This document shows positions 23,572 to 36,006 of a stretch of 64,000 nt of DNA, one piece after another (the first letter of the stretch is position 1; each line of letters opens with the position of its first letter). The stretch spans positions 8,210,305 to 8,274,304 of the forward strand of contig JABAKD010000030.1 of the NCBI GenBank assembly GCA_012845835.1, read 5' to 3'. The DNA comes from Undaria pinnatifida. Its lineage: Eukaryota > Sar > Phaeophyceae > Laminariales > Alariaceae. The notes beneath the pieces were generated by a model. It was not told the origin of the DNA. It searched no databases and saw only the letters and a list, made by a program, of their open reading frames with translations. The translations under genes and the position numbers were made by a program.

Positions 23572-24130
23572 GCATGGCCGTAGTCGTATGACCATAGACC
23601 CTCGCATCCCTACTATGCCGGGACGGAGCACGTCGGGTTTTCACCAATCAGGCAGTCATTGCTTGCACCAAGCGCGAAGCGCCGTGAGGTGTTCGGCGAG
23701 TCGCATGAACGGTGAACTGCATTCTTCCAAGAACCGCTCGGAAGACGGACTTCGGCACCTTGTGCCTACTTTCTTGCTTTTGGATGATGGGGGGGGGGGG
23801 GGGGGGGGGGGGGGGTTACTCATTTTTTGCATGCCTTAGTCATTTGGCCATTGACCACGCATTCCTTTCGAGACGGAGCAGGGAGGGGGGGGTGGGCGGG
23901 GGGGTTTACTCAGTTTGTGCATGGCCGTAATCGTATGACCATAGACCCTCGCATCCCTACTATGCCGGGACGGAGCACGTCGGGTTTTCACCGACCAGGC
24001 AGACATGGCTAGAACCAAGCGCGAAGCGCCGTGAGGTATCGGCGAGTCGCATGAAGGGTGAGCTGCATCCTACTAATGACCACTTGTGAGGCGGACTTCG
24101 GTACCTTGTCCGTACCTTCTTGCATATGGA
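23572..24130 (+). repeat. two copies of the CATGGCCGTAGTCGTATGA dispersed repeat
   Basis: Copies of about 200 bp at 23572-23780 and 23921-24130 share CATAGACCCTCGCATCCCTA, GGACGGAGCACGTCGGGTTT and AAGCGCGAAGCGCCGTGAGG. A long G run separates them. Copies also lie at 36694-36900 and 42047-42135. Confidence 0.85.
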
Positions 24131-26518
24131 TGACAGCTTCGACTCTATTCAATTGTTTTTCCTGGTGTCGCCAAATCCAGAGACAGCGCTGGGTATACTA
24201 TGTAACTTGGGGGGGGGGATTAGAGAGGCTAAGCCACGGGAGGAGGCGTTTCGAAAAATCACATCTAGGACCGAGAGTGTCGAAACGTCAAAACGAATCG
24301 AGCTACGACCAGCCTCGGGATATATATACACCAAAAATACATCTACAAGCGAACAAAATGAAGGTACTTGAGCGTACGTACACGTATGATATGGGACATT
24401 TTACTTTCGCTTCTTATCGCAACGATAATCGAATACTTCGTATGATCCGATATCCGATAAATAATCCGATACTTCGAAGTATAGAAATATAGGTCATGGT
24501 ACTGCCGAAGGAGCCTGCCCATTAGTTTTCTTCTGATCCCCACGTCGAATTACAATTGTGCATATCGGACCCTCTAATCAGAGGGGGAGGGGTTACTAGG
24601 ACGACATACCTTCCGCGCTAGGCGTAACGAATTCTTATCGGATATCGGAACGCGTTTGTTCGGGTAGTTTTGTCTGCACGCACGAAAACAAAGTAACAGA
24701 CAAAGCGATGTTTATTGTGTTTGATACAGAGGATGAAACATGTCTGTCGGGGAATCGAGGTCCCAGGGGATTGTACGGAAAAAAGTAGACGAGTCCCCCA
24801 AGACCAGCTTGGCTGCAACTCGACGCGTGCAGGCTAGCAAGGGCACCCCGAACGCAAGCGAGTTGGGGCTCTTGCCATTGACGTGGGCAGACATGAGGTA
24901 GTCCCTGGATTGGCCCAAGCCAGGCATTGGAGTATTTGATTTTGTTCCGATCCGATTACAGAGCCGATTTCCGATTTATCCGAATTTCCGATACATGAAA
25001 CGCTGTTATTTACCAGGTACAAGATAGCCCCTGACAATACTCTAGGCATCACGTACGAAATAATTAGTAAGGGCCATTCCGAACAGGAAAAAAAAAAGGT
25101 CAAGAACCGTGGAACAGAAAACATGACATTCTCGCGAACCGCGATATGATATACCTGGTACTGTACAAGGTTCCCCTTCGGGATGAGGATAACGGGAAAT
25201 CCCGGGAGCGTCGCAAGGCGAAAAGGGTGACACCGGTAACACACGTACAAATATTTTTCCACCTATAATGGTGTTACGCGTACTCACATAGATGAGCCCC
25301 ACTGCTCTTCTTCGATGAAACGTGTGGCATGACCTAGTGCATTGCTCCAAAGAAAGAGTAGTACAGCAGTAGTAATAGCAGTAGTAGTACTCAGCGGGAA
25401 GAGTGCGATAGCGGTGGGTGCACGTTGTACTCATGTACGCGCAAACGAGTTATTAGTGGTCAGGGGATGCTGTGTACCGTACGTGGAATAGTAGTTCTCG
25501 TTGCCATATAGCACGTCACATGTGTTTGCACTTGGTGGTAATGGATAGGGTTGACCAGTCAATGCCAGTCGCTCTTGGATATTGTACAATAATTAATTGT
25601 TTGGCGGCAACAATTTCGGTATGTGTGGCGGACGTGGTAGGATTTTCCATGAGATGGAGTTGGTGTTCAACGCTTTGTTTTGGTACTGTGTTTGAGGAGA
25701 ACCGAAACCTTGATGTACTCCTATCCCCGTAGAAAGTAGATCGATAGTGTTCCCGTCTGAACCCGCCACTACTTGATGCATGTGGTCAGAAATGTATGTG
25801 TGTATGATATGTGTGTACGATAATAGCAACAGACCTAGAACCGATCCACCCAGCCAATCGGATGGCGTATTGGGCGCGTGGCGAACGCTGAAATAGAACT
25901 CTACCCGATTTTGGCCACCGCAGCACCGTGTATATACCTGAGCTTGGCTATCGCTAATAAGGAGTTATATATCCTTGAACCCTACCCATGGTTCCACTCT
26001 GCCCCCCAAAAAATATATGGCCTTGTCGAGACTCGCGTGCATGCTGCGCTCGCGATGCCTGCCACCCTCGCCGCGCTTGGCGCCATCTTCCAAGCTTCCC
26101 CCGCTCTATGTCCCTGTGAGCCCCGTCTCCCGCACGGAGAGATACAAGCCGAGCCCTGTGGAGCTCGTTCCAACACTCGGCTGCTCCCGGCCTCTACCTC
26201 CCAGCCTCCTCCTGCTGGCATCCGATCTGTCCGGAAATATAATACCGGGATATGTCTTTTTGTTCAAGTAAAAACGGTCCTTACATTCGGACAAGTCTAC
26301 TTACCCCGCACGAGAAATAAGCACACCGGGTCAATTACGCCCACATACGCTTTCGCTCCTGCCTCGACGAGCGGCCGCCCGCGCGGCGGGAGAGCGCAGG
26401 CCGGTTTACCCTTGGCTGCACCCATGCCCACGCACCCACGTCGAGATCCGGGGCCGAAACGGCCCAGGGCAGCGCGCCCCCAACCCCCACCCCACACCAA
26501 TCCGATCCACATGTGTAC
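24131..26518. other. no supported gene
   Basis: AT-rich sequence with GATATCCGATA-type repeats occurs near 24430-24480 and 24940-24990. Open frames at 24712-24927 (-) and 25878-26621 (+, 247 codons) have no recognisable domain, and the second ends in low-complexity Pro/Arg and Cys runs. I do not call them. Confidence 0.5.
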
Positions 26519-26625
26519 TGTTGCTACTACTGCTGTATGTTGCTGCTACTGCTGCTATTGTGCTGCTGCTGAGGTTAATTTAGTCCGGCGGTTGCTGCTA
26601 ATGCTGCTGTGCTGCTGCTGAGGGT
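26519..26625 (+). repeat. TGC-rich microsatellite
   Basis: Clusters of GCTGCTACTGCTGC and GTGCTGCTGCTGAGG appear twice around 26530-26572 and 26590-26622. Confidence 0.8.
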
Positions 26626-27104
26626 AGTTGAGTAGCGGGCCATTTTTTTAATAACAAAACAACGAAGAACAAAATATTGTTAAAGTTTATCAAAATATCA
26701 AAATTTGAAAAACAATTTGGGGTGTTCCAAGTGACCTGCTTGTCTCAGGGAGGCGGAACGCAATCCCTCGCCAAAAAGAGCCAGCCAAGCGACGTTTAAT
26801 GCGCCGAGGGCCGCCACGGAGCTCGGCCGAGATCCAGACATGCTTCATAATGTACCCATGGCAGGCTAGCTTGCCCCGCGGCCGAAAGTGCGAGAAGAAA
26901 CCCTCGGCCGTCGGAGAGCAGCGAGCCAAAAAAAACGAACATCACATTGTACATATACATATGATATTCGTCTACACCTCAGATCACGTAACACTCCGAT
27001 AACACTTGGCTATGTTATAGGGCTTAACACGGCGGCTTCGCAACGTCCTACCACAGCTTTAGCTCTCCAGGACCAATCACTTAACCGTTATGGGACTTGA
27101 TTAT

Positions 27105-27330
27105 AGTATACACACCAAAAAGCGACGAGCCCGATCTAACCAAGCGTCCACGAAAAGCTTGAGGCAATCCGAGTATCGCGATACCTCACGCCCGCCTCAC
27201 AGCTTCCTGTGCTGCAGTTCGAGCACAACTTCTACGCCAGCAGCCCGAATTGCTTCATCATGTCGCCGAAGCTGTAATCGTCAGTTTTTTTGACATTTTT
27301 TTTCTCTAGTCTCAAAGGTTAACACGCCAA
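27105..27330 (+). repeat. dispersed repeat, copy 2 (pair at 14640)
   Basis: Same block order as 14640-14890, including CACGCCCGCCTCACAGCTTC, ACGCCAGCAGC and ATTGCTTCATCATGTCGCCG. Confidence 0.7.
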
Positions 27331-28512
27331 CACTGAGTTAAACGTGTATGCACGAACTTTATAGCGTTGTACCGTCATGGTTTTTCTGGATCTGGTTGGC
27401 TCTGGTGCGGTATGTTATGGTATTGTCCTGGGAGCCTATCAAAGGCTTAGGATCTAGGATGTGGGATATGAATGTTGGGATAAAATGGTTTCACATGCCT
27501 TTGAAGGCGTGTACGAATAGGACAAAGGGGATACTATGAACTGGCATCGCGCACAGCGATCCAGTTCTATCCGTGGCTAGTTGGATTAGTACAAGAGCTT
27601 CCCTAAGGCAAGTAAGTGACCAACGCGGAACCTGTCTATTTAATAGTAGAGACCTGCAATAAGGTGGCCTGTGTCTGTCATCAGGGTCCTGTCTTATAAT
27701 GCTTGGCGTCGTCGGCAGGACAAATCTTGGCGTCGCGGCTTTCGGGTATTCCCTCTTCGCAGTTCGTCGTGTCTTGCCTCGCTTTGAGCTAGTGTGCACA
27801 ATTAGGCCAGCTCTCGCTTGTTTTCCCCTTTCCGTGGATGAACCAATCAGCACGGGTTCCCAACTTCCCTCTGAGACAAGCAAAGCGACCTAGGAGGAGC
27901 CCCTCACCGTAGACCGGCTCACCGTCGATGCCAGTGACTTCCCTCTCGTCGACCATGTACGCGAGGGCCGTTCACGGGTTTGCGGAAACCTGCACGCTTA
28001 CGGCACCGGCAACCTCAAAAGCTTCCATTTCTCCTTCCAGTGCCCATCACAGCCTAGCTGTGATTGCGAAGCGATCGGAGACACCAACCATGCCTCTGTC
28101 CCGTGCCCCTCACAGCTCTGGTGAAGTTGCGCTGCCGTTCATGCGCGCCTCTCTGGCAGAGAGCCTTGACCGTGGGCTTGGGGGGGATGACAATTTTTCC
28201 AAAAGCGTGCACAGACCCAAGACGCCAGACGACCCACGCACGAGCACGAGTTTTGCCGATGCATACTCGCCGACCACCACAGCTCCTGGTAGGAAGAAGG
28301 TCGGGGCTGACCTTATCAGAGATACTCGTAGGTCTCCTCTCGGAGGCTTTTCCCTCCTCACGGCTGGAGCGCAACCTCGCACAACCTCTAATACATGCAA
28401 CTCAGATAGCGCCGTGAGATTTTTTCCTCCCGCTGGACAGATGCCACGGGGAGTTGAGTTGGCCCATGCTGATAATACTGTGACCCTTCCAATACCGCTT
28501 GCAAAATAGTAG
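27331..28512. other. 5' flank or decayed leader of the gypsy-like element
   Basis: No LTR could be identified by eye. A 193-codon frame at 27928-28509 is Ser/Pro/Thr-rich, has an equally long frame opposite it, and shows no domain. It may be degenerate gag leader, but that is inference. Confidence 0.35.
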
Positions 28513-30922
28513 TTGGCGACTCTATTAGTAGTACGTGTTGGCTCTCGAGACTGCCCCCCAGCTAGCGAACCCTTGGCCCGGAGAGCTCGTTGCTTCAAGC
28601 GCCAAGCCGCTGGAGAAGCGGCAGCGACTGCTTCTGCTTTGGCGAGCGCAGCCACTGCTGTACATGAGCCTGCAGCCGCTGTTGCGAGCCCAGATGTATT
28701 TGAGTCAGCACCTCACAGTGTTGTTGCTTCTGCTGTAGCGAGCGTAGTCACTGCTGTGGACGAGCCTGCTGTCGCTTTCGCGAGCTCCGACGCTTTTGTG
28801 CCAGCACCCCACAGCGCTATTGCTGCTACTGTGACTGCCATCGACCTTGAGATTAAAGTTGCGGGCTGCTGCTACCGCTGGGAGCGGCGCTGCCTTTGCT
28901 GTTGCACGCTGCGCCGCTACGGCCGCGAGCGCAGAGGCCCACGCGGCCGGCACTCACAGTACTACCGCTGCAGGGCTCACCGCTATTTTTACGACTGAGT
29001 CTCGTGATGTTTTCTAGGCCTGCGTCCCGCTCAATGCCGCCCTCCCCTTCTCCCATTCCTTCCATGCTTCCTGCTCTCGTGCCCAGACAACACCTCATCA
29101 CTCCATCCAAGATATTGTCTGGGTCGGAAAGTTCTCGGGGCAGGGACAGGCACAGCAAGCGCCGCAACGAACAATACCAACCATCGGAGGATGAGGAGAA
29201 CGACGCGCATTCCCCTCGCGACGAGGTATCCGACGACGCGCCTTCCCCTCGTGAAGAGGTGGCCGACAACGCGTCTCCCCCTCGCGAAGAGGTGGACGGT
29301 GACGCGTCTCCAACGGGCAACCCCCCCCAGGCGATTGGCTCCTTGCCGCTCGAGGAGCAGGAGTCCTCTGGTCCGGATCACGGGGACCACGACGAGGTGT
29401 CGACACCCCAGCCTAAGTTCCCCCCCACTGCGGCCCTGCCGCCCCTCCTTCGGGGCATCCTGAATGATGGCGTCTGGGCCGCGATGCCCGCCGAAGGTCG
29501 CAACTGCCTGGGCCTGCCTAACGGGTTGGCGCCCCTCAAAACCGCGGTGTTATGCGAGCTGCCCAGGAGGCCTCCATCAGGCGGGAAAATGATAAAACGA
29601 GCCGCGCGCCAAGACGGAGGCATTGGCCACCACGCAAGCTGCCCTAAATAAGGCCAACTCCTCCCGCGCGTCAGCAGAACGGCGGGGAAAACAGCAGCCG
29701 CGGAGAGGACCCGGTTTCTCAGTGGAAGGGAGGCGAGGGAACGCGCTTGGGTAGCCGAGATGGCGGCTGCGGCCAAGGCGACCCAGACGGCGACCGCGGC
29801 AATTTTGCGTGCGTAACAGGACCTCGCCAAAATCCGGCCAAAAATACCGCCACGACGGGCGTGCTTCGGCCGCTACGCCTGCGGAGAAGCCTTGTTTTTC
29901 GGGCGCCCCTGCCGCGTTGCCATGGGAGCCTCATCTACGGCCGCTGGGACTTAGCCTGCCGATGTTGCCGCGGTACTGCCCCCTTCAGGTTCGGGAGCCG
30001 CCTATTTCTCAGGCGCTCCTACCGCTGTGGGGGGGCCTACTACGGGCGCTGGTGCCCACTCCGCCGCCGCGGCCGCAGAGGCTTTGAAGTTCTTGGGCGT
30101 TCCCCCCGCTGACGCGGGAGCCCCTCACGCCAGGGCCCACCTGGCCGCTCCGACCGGGGGAATCCAGCCCTCCTAGGGCGATCCTGCCGCATCGGCCGCG
30201 GGAGACAACACTGTTGCTCCCGTTGTGGCAAACGGACCGCTTGGGCGCGTCATGCCTAAAGGCGACTTCATGCATGGCAGCGTGGAGTGCATAGCGGCGA
30301 AGCCTCACGGGCTGTTTACGGCGGACCAGCCGGCGGAAATGGTGGAGGTGGCAACCGCCGTGCTCCGTCTCTTGCGGGAGTTCGTCTCGTGACAAAGCGG
30401 ACTGGTTCCGCGTCGTACCTGTCGCAGAAGATCACGGTGGTCCTGAACGCCCTCTGTGGCTTGCTTCGGCACGCCCACGCAGTCGCGGCAGTCACCGTGC
30501 TCTGGCCGACCCCGGAGGTTTATGACGCAGAGCTACGCGTGGAAAGAGCCTACGACCGCTCTCGCGACGGCAGTGGCGTCGGCGGCGACGACCACGACCG
30601 CCGCAGAGGCGGCGACGACAGCGACCGTCCCGGGGGTGGTTCCGGGAGTAAAAACCGCGGTGGCTCCGGTCATAGCAGCCGTGGTGTTGGCAACCGGCGT
30701 CGCACGGGCACGACGCACCGCGGCAAGGGAGGGGGGAACAGCAAGTATTCTTGGGGGGAATTCGGGCCGCCAGCATTCGAGGAGGCATGCTGGCAGCTCC
30801 ACCTCGGGCCCACCCTCCGACCCTTCGGAGAGGGGGGACATTGGTGCGTTTCTCCCGGACGACAAGGTGGTGAAGCGTTATAAGAGGCAAGATCAGGCCT
30901 TGGTCGATGTACCGCCTCTTCC
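28513..30922 (+). pseudogene. decayed gypsy gag N-terminal region with internal repeats
   Basis: Frame 28513-28998 is Ala/Val-rich with about 32-residue repeats built on TAVDEPAVAFASSDAFVPAP and HSA. Frame 28896-29651 carries three or four acidic repeats of the form SPREEVADNASP. From 29652 to 30922 the signal breaks into several frames, Ala-rich and repetitive, with segments such as ALKFLGVPPADAGAPHARAH and MPKGDFMHGSVECIAAK. The run leads directly into the zinc-knuckle frame at 30923, so I take it as one broken gag. Function is inferred from position only. Confidence 0.42.
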
Positions 30923-32425
30923 ATGGATAGGTTACAACAAACGACGATTTCTGACAACCGCACGCAGCCGTTGCTTTCCGCTCTCGCCCGCGATCGGCAG
31001 GCCTCTGTAGACGCGGCCGCCGCCCAGATCGAAGCGCGCCATATAACCACTGTTAAGTCCGCTTACGCAAATATCGATACGCGCAAGGTCAAGCCCATCA
31101 CATATATGCCCCCCACGAGCCCAACCAAGCATTCGCTTCCTAAAAACTTGTGGGCTCGGTCAAACAAGCCCAAACCGGCATCCTGCCGGTTTGCGATACG
31201 CGTTGCAACCATGACGGCCCAGAAACAGTGGTTTGGGTCCCCGGGTGGGAACGCCCCCTTCGCAAATCTTTCGGGTGTGTTATCGCCCCTAACACACCGT
31301 CAACACATACCTTCCCCACCGTCATTGATGACATTTTTGGCCAAGTCTCACGCGCTCTTGGCCCGGGAGATTCAGACAGGGCCGGCGGCGTTCGACCTTC
31401 TTCTCCAAGTACTGAGCCGGCAATTCGACTACGGAGACGCGGTTTGCTCTTGGAATTGCGGATTTTGGTGTCCCAAACGGTACCCCTTACGCGGCTTACT
31501 ATCGTGCTTTCCGGATGGTGGCTTCGGGGTTGACAGGCAGCCAGCGCGCGCGCCGTGGGGGGCACTAGATATAGTTCGTCTGAGTGTAAACGAGCGGTTC
31601 CCGCAGGTCATGCCTAGCCTGTACCCTGGCGAGCTGGAAACTTGTCCTCTTCCCGTTGGTTCGATCGATGCTATGTGGTTAGCCTTGGGCACCCTCGCGA
31701 ACAATAAGACACCTACCTTAAATGGCGGGGAAAAAAAAAAACTGCTTGTTGCGGCATCGGGGAGGCGTATTTCCGCCCAGGCGGGGTCCTCGCCTGCCGC
31801 CCTAGACCGCGGGCAGGGGCACGCGCCATCACAGACTTCTGCTTGGGCGACGGGTTCGCAACGCAACCCTGTTATCATGAATTTGTCACAAATTCCTCCG
31901 ACCCCTGCGTCTCCTCCACGTTGCACTCGCACTGGCGGCTTGCCAATTGTGATGAATTTTGCACTTTTAGCGGCAGTTTCTCGACCGATGACCCTCCTCC
32001 ATCGACCGGTCTCCTTTCAAAAACAGCCCGCGCGGCAGCCCTTCGTTACAACAAGGGCACTTCAAGCAGCCCTTCGATACAACCAAGGGCACTGCCTAAA
32101 TTGCCATGACACATGGCATTCTTTTAAACGGTGCAAGCACCCTTTTACAAAAGCTAGCGGGGGCATGGACCCTGAGCTTGGTCAGCTCGGAGACAACGGC
32201 GACGCGTACCGTCGCTGGCAGATACGCATGCTGAGCTACCGCCGCGGCAACGAAACAGGGGGGGCTGGAAACAGCTCCCGCAAGGGCCGCCGCCATCGGT
32301 CAGGTAGGCAGCAGGGCCAAGGCCACACGCACAACTCCGGCCACAACTCGCAAGACGCGCGTTCCGGGTACCCACAGCAAGGGTCAGACGGCGGCTACGG
32401 ACAAAACACCAATGCTCTGCCATAA
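30923..32425 (+). CDS. gag-like polyprotein with CCHC zinc knuckle (LTR retrotransposon)
   Basis: A continuous 500-codon frame. Near residues 394-407 it has CLNCHDTWHSFKRC, a C-X2-C-X4-H-X4-C zinc knuckle as in retroviral and Ty3/gypsy nucleocapsid domains. After it comes DPELGQLGDNGDAYRRWQIR and a Gly/Arg/Ser/Gln-rich basic tail typical of RNA-binding gag C-termini. The minus-strand frame at 47705-48568 carries the same block (NPTLGQLNNGGHAYHQWQQR), so the two are members of one element family. No protease, reverse transcriptase or integrase follows in place: the next kilobases are a rearranged repeat cluster and an unrelated LINE. It is probably a fragment of a dead element even though this frame is open. 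Confidence 0.68.
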   Translation: MDRLQQTTISDNRTQPLLSALARDRQASVDAAAAQIEARHITTVKSAYANIDTRKVKPITYMPPTSPTKHSLPKNLWARSNKPKPASCRFAIRVATMTAQKQWFGSPGGNAPFANLSGVLSPLTHRQHIPSPPSLMTFLAKSHALLAREIQTGPAAFDLLLQVLSRQFDYGDAVCSWNCGFWCPKRYPLRGLLSCFPDGGFGVDRQPARAPWGALDIVRLSVNERFPQVMPSLYPGELETCPLPVGSIDAMWLALGTLANNKTPTLNGGEKKKLLVAASGRRISAQAGSSPAALDRGQGHAPSQTSAWATGSQRNPVIMNLSQIPPTPASPPRCTRTGGLPIVMNFALLAAVSRPMTLLHRPVSFQKQPARQPFVTTRALQAALRYNQGHCLNCHDTWHSFKRCKHPFTKASGGMDPELGQLGDNGDAYRRWQIRMLSYRRGNETGGAGNSSRKGRRHRSGRQQGQGHTHNSGHNSQDARSGYPQQGSDGGYGQNTNALP

Positions 32426-32814
32426 CTGGAAACCAATCAGTCCCGCCCTCGCACGCTTCATTGAGTAACGCCCCTGCCATGCGTCTCGACCCGCCGTTCG
32501 CTAATTATCTCAATGCGCGTCAACCTTACACCTTTTGCGCTAGCAACTGACGCCACGACGGTGGTACGGCACCCCTCGGGCGTCCACAGCCAACATCGTC
32601 AGGGGAACAACCACGACCACCGTGCACTGGAAGTCACGCTGTGCTCGCCGGACCCCCAACCACACAAACGCATTGAATGCAGCGTTCGTGGTTTCGACCA
32701 CACCATTTGGGAGCGTGGACGCAAAAAATGCTACGATAAAAGAATAATAATAACAACAATAATAATATTAGCAATATTAAATAAAATAAAAAGTAATACA
32801 ATTCGGGGTCCATC

Positions 32815-34510
32815 ACTCGTTCTGTGTAGGCGGTCCGTTGCACCATAGAGCCGGTGGCGATCAGATTGGCTGATTGCTTGTCTGGCAAGTGCGGCAACAT
32901 CCGCAGGAGTTGCTCAGCTCCCCCGTTTTGGACTATCTCCATTGCGCGAGTAAGAGCAATGGAGATAATCCGAAACAGACGAGACGGGCAACTCCCGCGG
33001 ATGCTGCCGCGAATGCCGGACAAGCAATCAGCCAACCTGATCGCCACCGACTCTATGGTGCAACAGGCCGCCTATATAGAACAAGACATGGGCTTTGGTC
33101 CCTGCTCGCATGCCAAAAGGCAGACGGCAACGCCATGTGGACGCTTAAGAAGCCGCTTGATCTCCCGGAGGCAGAAGAAGAATCGTCATTCTTCGAGGTC
33201 GGGTGCCCGACAAATCAGTTTACCTTACAGCCCTATCAAACGGCGCGGGCGAGCCTGTCCAGGGGTGCTGGTTCCCTCTGAAACCCCGTGCACATCGCGG
33301 AGATCCCTGAGGCTGTGCCAAATGCGCCGGACGAGGTCTGAATAGAGAAGCTCCTTACGGACAGTGTACCCTATAGCGCCGGACAGATCACCAAGCACCT
33401 CCGGCACCGTCGCCACCACCCTTCCGACGGACGCTGACATCTTCCGGGCTTCAGCCACCGACAGCCCAAACTCTCAGGCCCCCGTGGACAGGCTCGCCTG
33501 CGCCTGTTGACAGGGCTGCAAGGTCAGCTGATTTGTCGGGTGCCCTCCCGTCCTCAAAGAACGACGATTCTTCTGCTGCTCCCGGGAGATTAATCGGTTT
33601 CTCAAGCATCCACATGGCGTTGCCGCCTTTGCCTTATGGCGTGCGGGCAGGGACAATTCGGGGTCCATCACTCGTTCTATATAGGCGGCCCATTGCACCA
33701 TAGAGCCGGTGGCGATCAGGTTGGTTGGTTGCTTGTCTGGCAGTAGCGGCAGTAGCACTGCCACGCATGCCAGACAAGCAATCAGCCAACCTGATCGCCA
33801 CCGGCTCTATTGTGCAACGGGCCGCCTATGTAGAACAAAATATGGGCCCCGGGTTGGCGATCAGGTTGGTTGTTTGCTTGTCTGGCAGTAGCGGCAGTAG
33901 CACTGCCACGCATGCCAAACAAGCAACCAGCCAACCTGATCGCCACCGGCTCTACGGTGCAACGGGCCACCTATATAGAACAAAATATGAACCCCGGGTT
34001 GTCCCTGCCCGCATGCAAAAAGGCAGGCGGCAACGCCATGTTGATGTTTGAGAAACCGCTTGATCTCCGGGGGGCAGCAGAAGAATCGTCATTCTTCGAG
34101 GACGGGTGCCCGACAAATCAGTTGACCTTGCAGTCTTATCAACAGGCGCAGGCGAGCCCGTCCAGGGTCCACGGGGGGTTGGTTTCCTCTGAAACCCTAT
34201 GCACATCGCGGAGGTCCCAGACGCTGTTCCACATGCGCTGGACGAGTGATCTGAATAGAGCAGCTCCTTCCGGACTTTGTACCTTATAGCGCCGACCGAA
34301 CAGATCACCAAGCACATCCGGCACCGTCGTCACCAAGCTTCCGACGGTGCCGGAGGTGGTTGCTGATCTGTCCTGTGTTACAGGGTACAAAGTCCGGGAG
34401 CTGTTCTATTCAGATCTCGTCCGCCGCGTTTGGAACAGCGTCAGGGACCTCCGCGATGTGCATGGGGTTTCAGAGGAAGCCATGGCGAACGCCGTGCCAG
34501 AAAGCTGGCG
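32815..34510. repeat. cluster of one repeat in alternating orientation (nested palindromes)
   Basis: One segment, recognised by GATCAGGTTGGTTG / AACCTGATCGCCACCGGCTC and GCGGCAACGCCATGT, occurs in alternating orientation: reverse 32815-32945, forward 32956-33460, reverse 33480-33742, forward 33768-33855, reverse about 33856-33905, forward about 33920-34332, and a reverse part 34343-34480. Arms around 32950, 33755, 33914 and 34337 are close together and could snap back. The pair around 33376 has a 220-bp spacer. The segment has protein-like frames, for example GYTVRKELLYSDLVRRIWHS on the minus strand near 33330-33400 and GYKVRELFYSDLVRRVWNSV on the plus strand near 34380-34440. Confidence 0.8.
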
Positions 34511-34543
34511 GGACTAAGCGTTTAGAGCGAGAGCACGACGCCT

Positions 34544-35560
34544 CAGGGCAATCAGTTGCGGACGTGTTGCCGGTACACGACGCCGAAACTATCAGTTCCA
34601 GCAAAGCGAATAGAGTGGGGGAGCTAGTAAACCGACTCCGTTATGAGAGGTACATCGCTTCGCTGGACCAGCTCCCCGAGATGACGCCCCAGCGAGGCAC
34701 GGGCGGCCCACAAGGAGAGAAGGAGACGAGAGGTTTGGTCAAGCCCCGGCAACGGAGTAAATCAGGACCAGGGGCTACCGCCTTCTTAAAGGCGAGGCCT
34801 GTCGATTCGGACAAGGGTTATCCCAGCGTCAGAGTTCGTGGCTGAAGGACGGAGATTCGTGGGAATTGAGGACGTCCTGACGACGAGGTGCCCCTGCTGC
34901 GGTGCAGCGGAGGCTAATACGCGGCATGCACGATTATGTCATCGATCGAGCGGGCAGGTGAGCCAGCACCAGCCCATGGTGCACGCGCTTTCCCGCACCT
35001 TTAAGAGGACGTTCATTCGTCATCAAGTGGAAAGCGGAGCCGCCTTCCACGCAAGCAGGGATCTCCGCATGGACATCGCTATCGAGGCGGGAGAACTCCG
35101 AGATGCTACGGCATCCGAGTAGTGCAACAAAGCGATATTACTCAACGTCACGTATGCGGACCGACAAGCGGGGGTCCACATGCGGGCAGGCAGCGCTGAC
35201 AGAGACGGATCAGCTGCTTCCACTTCTGACGCGCGCAAGCGCAATGACCACGCTCGTCCGGGATAGGTGCCCTTCAACGAGCGTAGCTACAAACTCGCCA
35301 CCCTCGCGGTGGAAAGCTTTGGGCGCCTCGGAAAGGAAGGCATCGACCTGATCGATCAGGTAGCGGCCAGCATCGTGGGAGGGACGGACGGATCGTCCCT
35401 AGCGCGGAAAGGCGTCTGCCAGGAATACCTCTTCCAGATCATCTCTGTGACCTCCCAGGTCGCAATTTCGCGCCAAGTGCACAGCTATACACTAGTCCTG
35501 AGGGACCGCCAAGGCGCGAGGGGAAGGGAGGGAGAAGCCGGAGGACTGCGGCCAACACCT
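34544..35560 (+). pseudogene. non-LTR retrotransposon C-terminus: zinc finger and restriction-like endonuclease
   Basis: A frame ending at 34845 (segment GPGATAFLKARPVDSDK) shifts by one base near 34815 into IPASEFVAEGRRFVGIEDVL, followed by CPCCGAAEANTRHARLC, a C-X2-C..H-X4-C finger. The frame from 34838 continues past an in-frame TAG at 35120 and another at 35264. It carries RMDI then LLNVTYAD, which resemble the R-PD and VT.D parts of the restriction-like endonuclease of R2-type LINEs. It ends with LATLAVESFGRLGKEGIDLI and a basic helix. This is the order expected downstream of the RT domain. The polymerase itself is not present here. One frameshift and two stops mark it as dead. Confidence 0.68.
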
Positions 35561-35745
35561 AGGGATGGCATATTGATGAGGAATAGAACATACTATACTG
35601 GTAGTAGCTACAAAGAAAAATATGGGGGGGAAGGGAAATTGGGAAATGCTTGGCAGAGGGTCAGAGGGGAGATACTGCTGCCTCACGGAAGGATATTCGA
35701 TTTGATACCGGAACGGCATCTACACGCTATATTGTCGGAGGGCAA

Positions 35746-35828
35746 TACTGATAGCAACAGCAGCAGCAGCAGCAGCAACAGCAACAGCAACAACAACAGC
35801 AACAGCAACAGCAACAGCAACAACAACC

Positions 35829-35903
<75 letters not shown>

Positions 35904-35975
35904 ACAACGACAACAACAACGACAACAACAACAACAACCACAACCACAACAACAACAACAACCACAACCACAACC

Positions 35976-36006
<31 letters not shown>

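Noticed and set aside
25878-26621. 247-codon open frame
   Set aside because: No domain; the C-terminal half is low-complexity Pro/Arg and Cys from GCT repeats, and opposite-strand frames are equally long.
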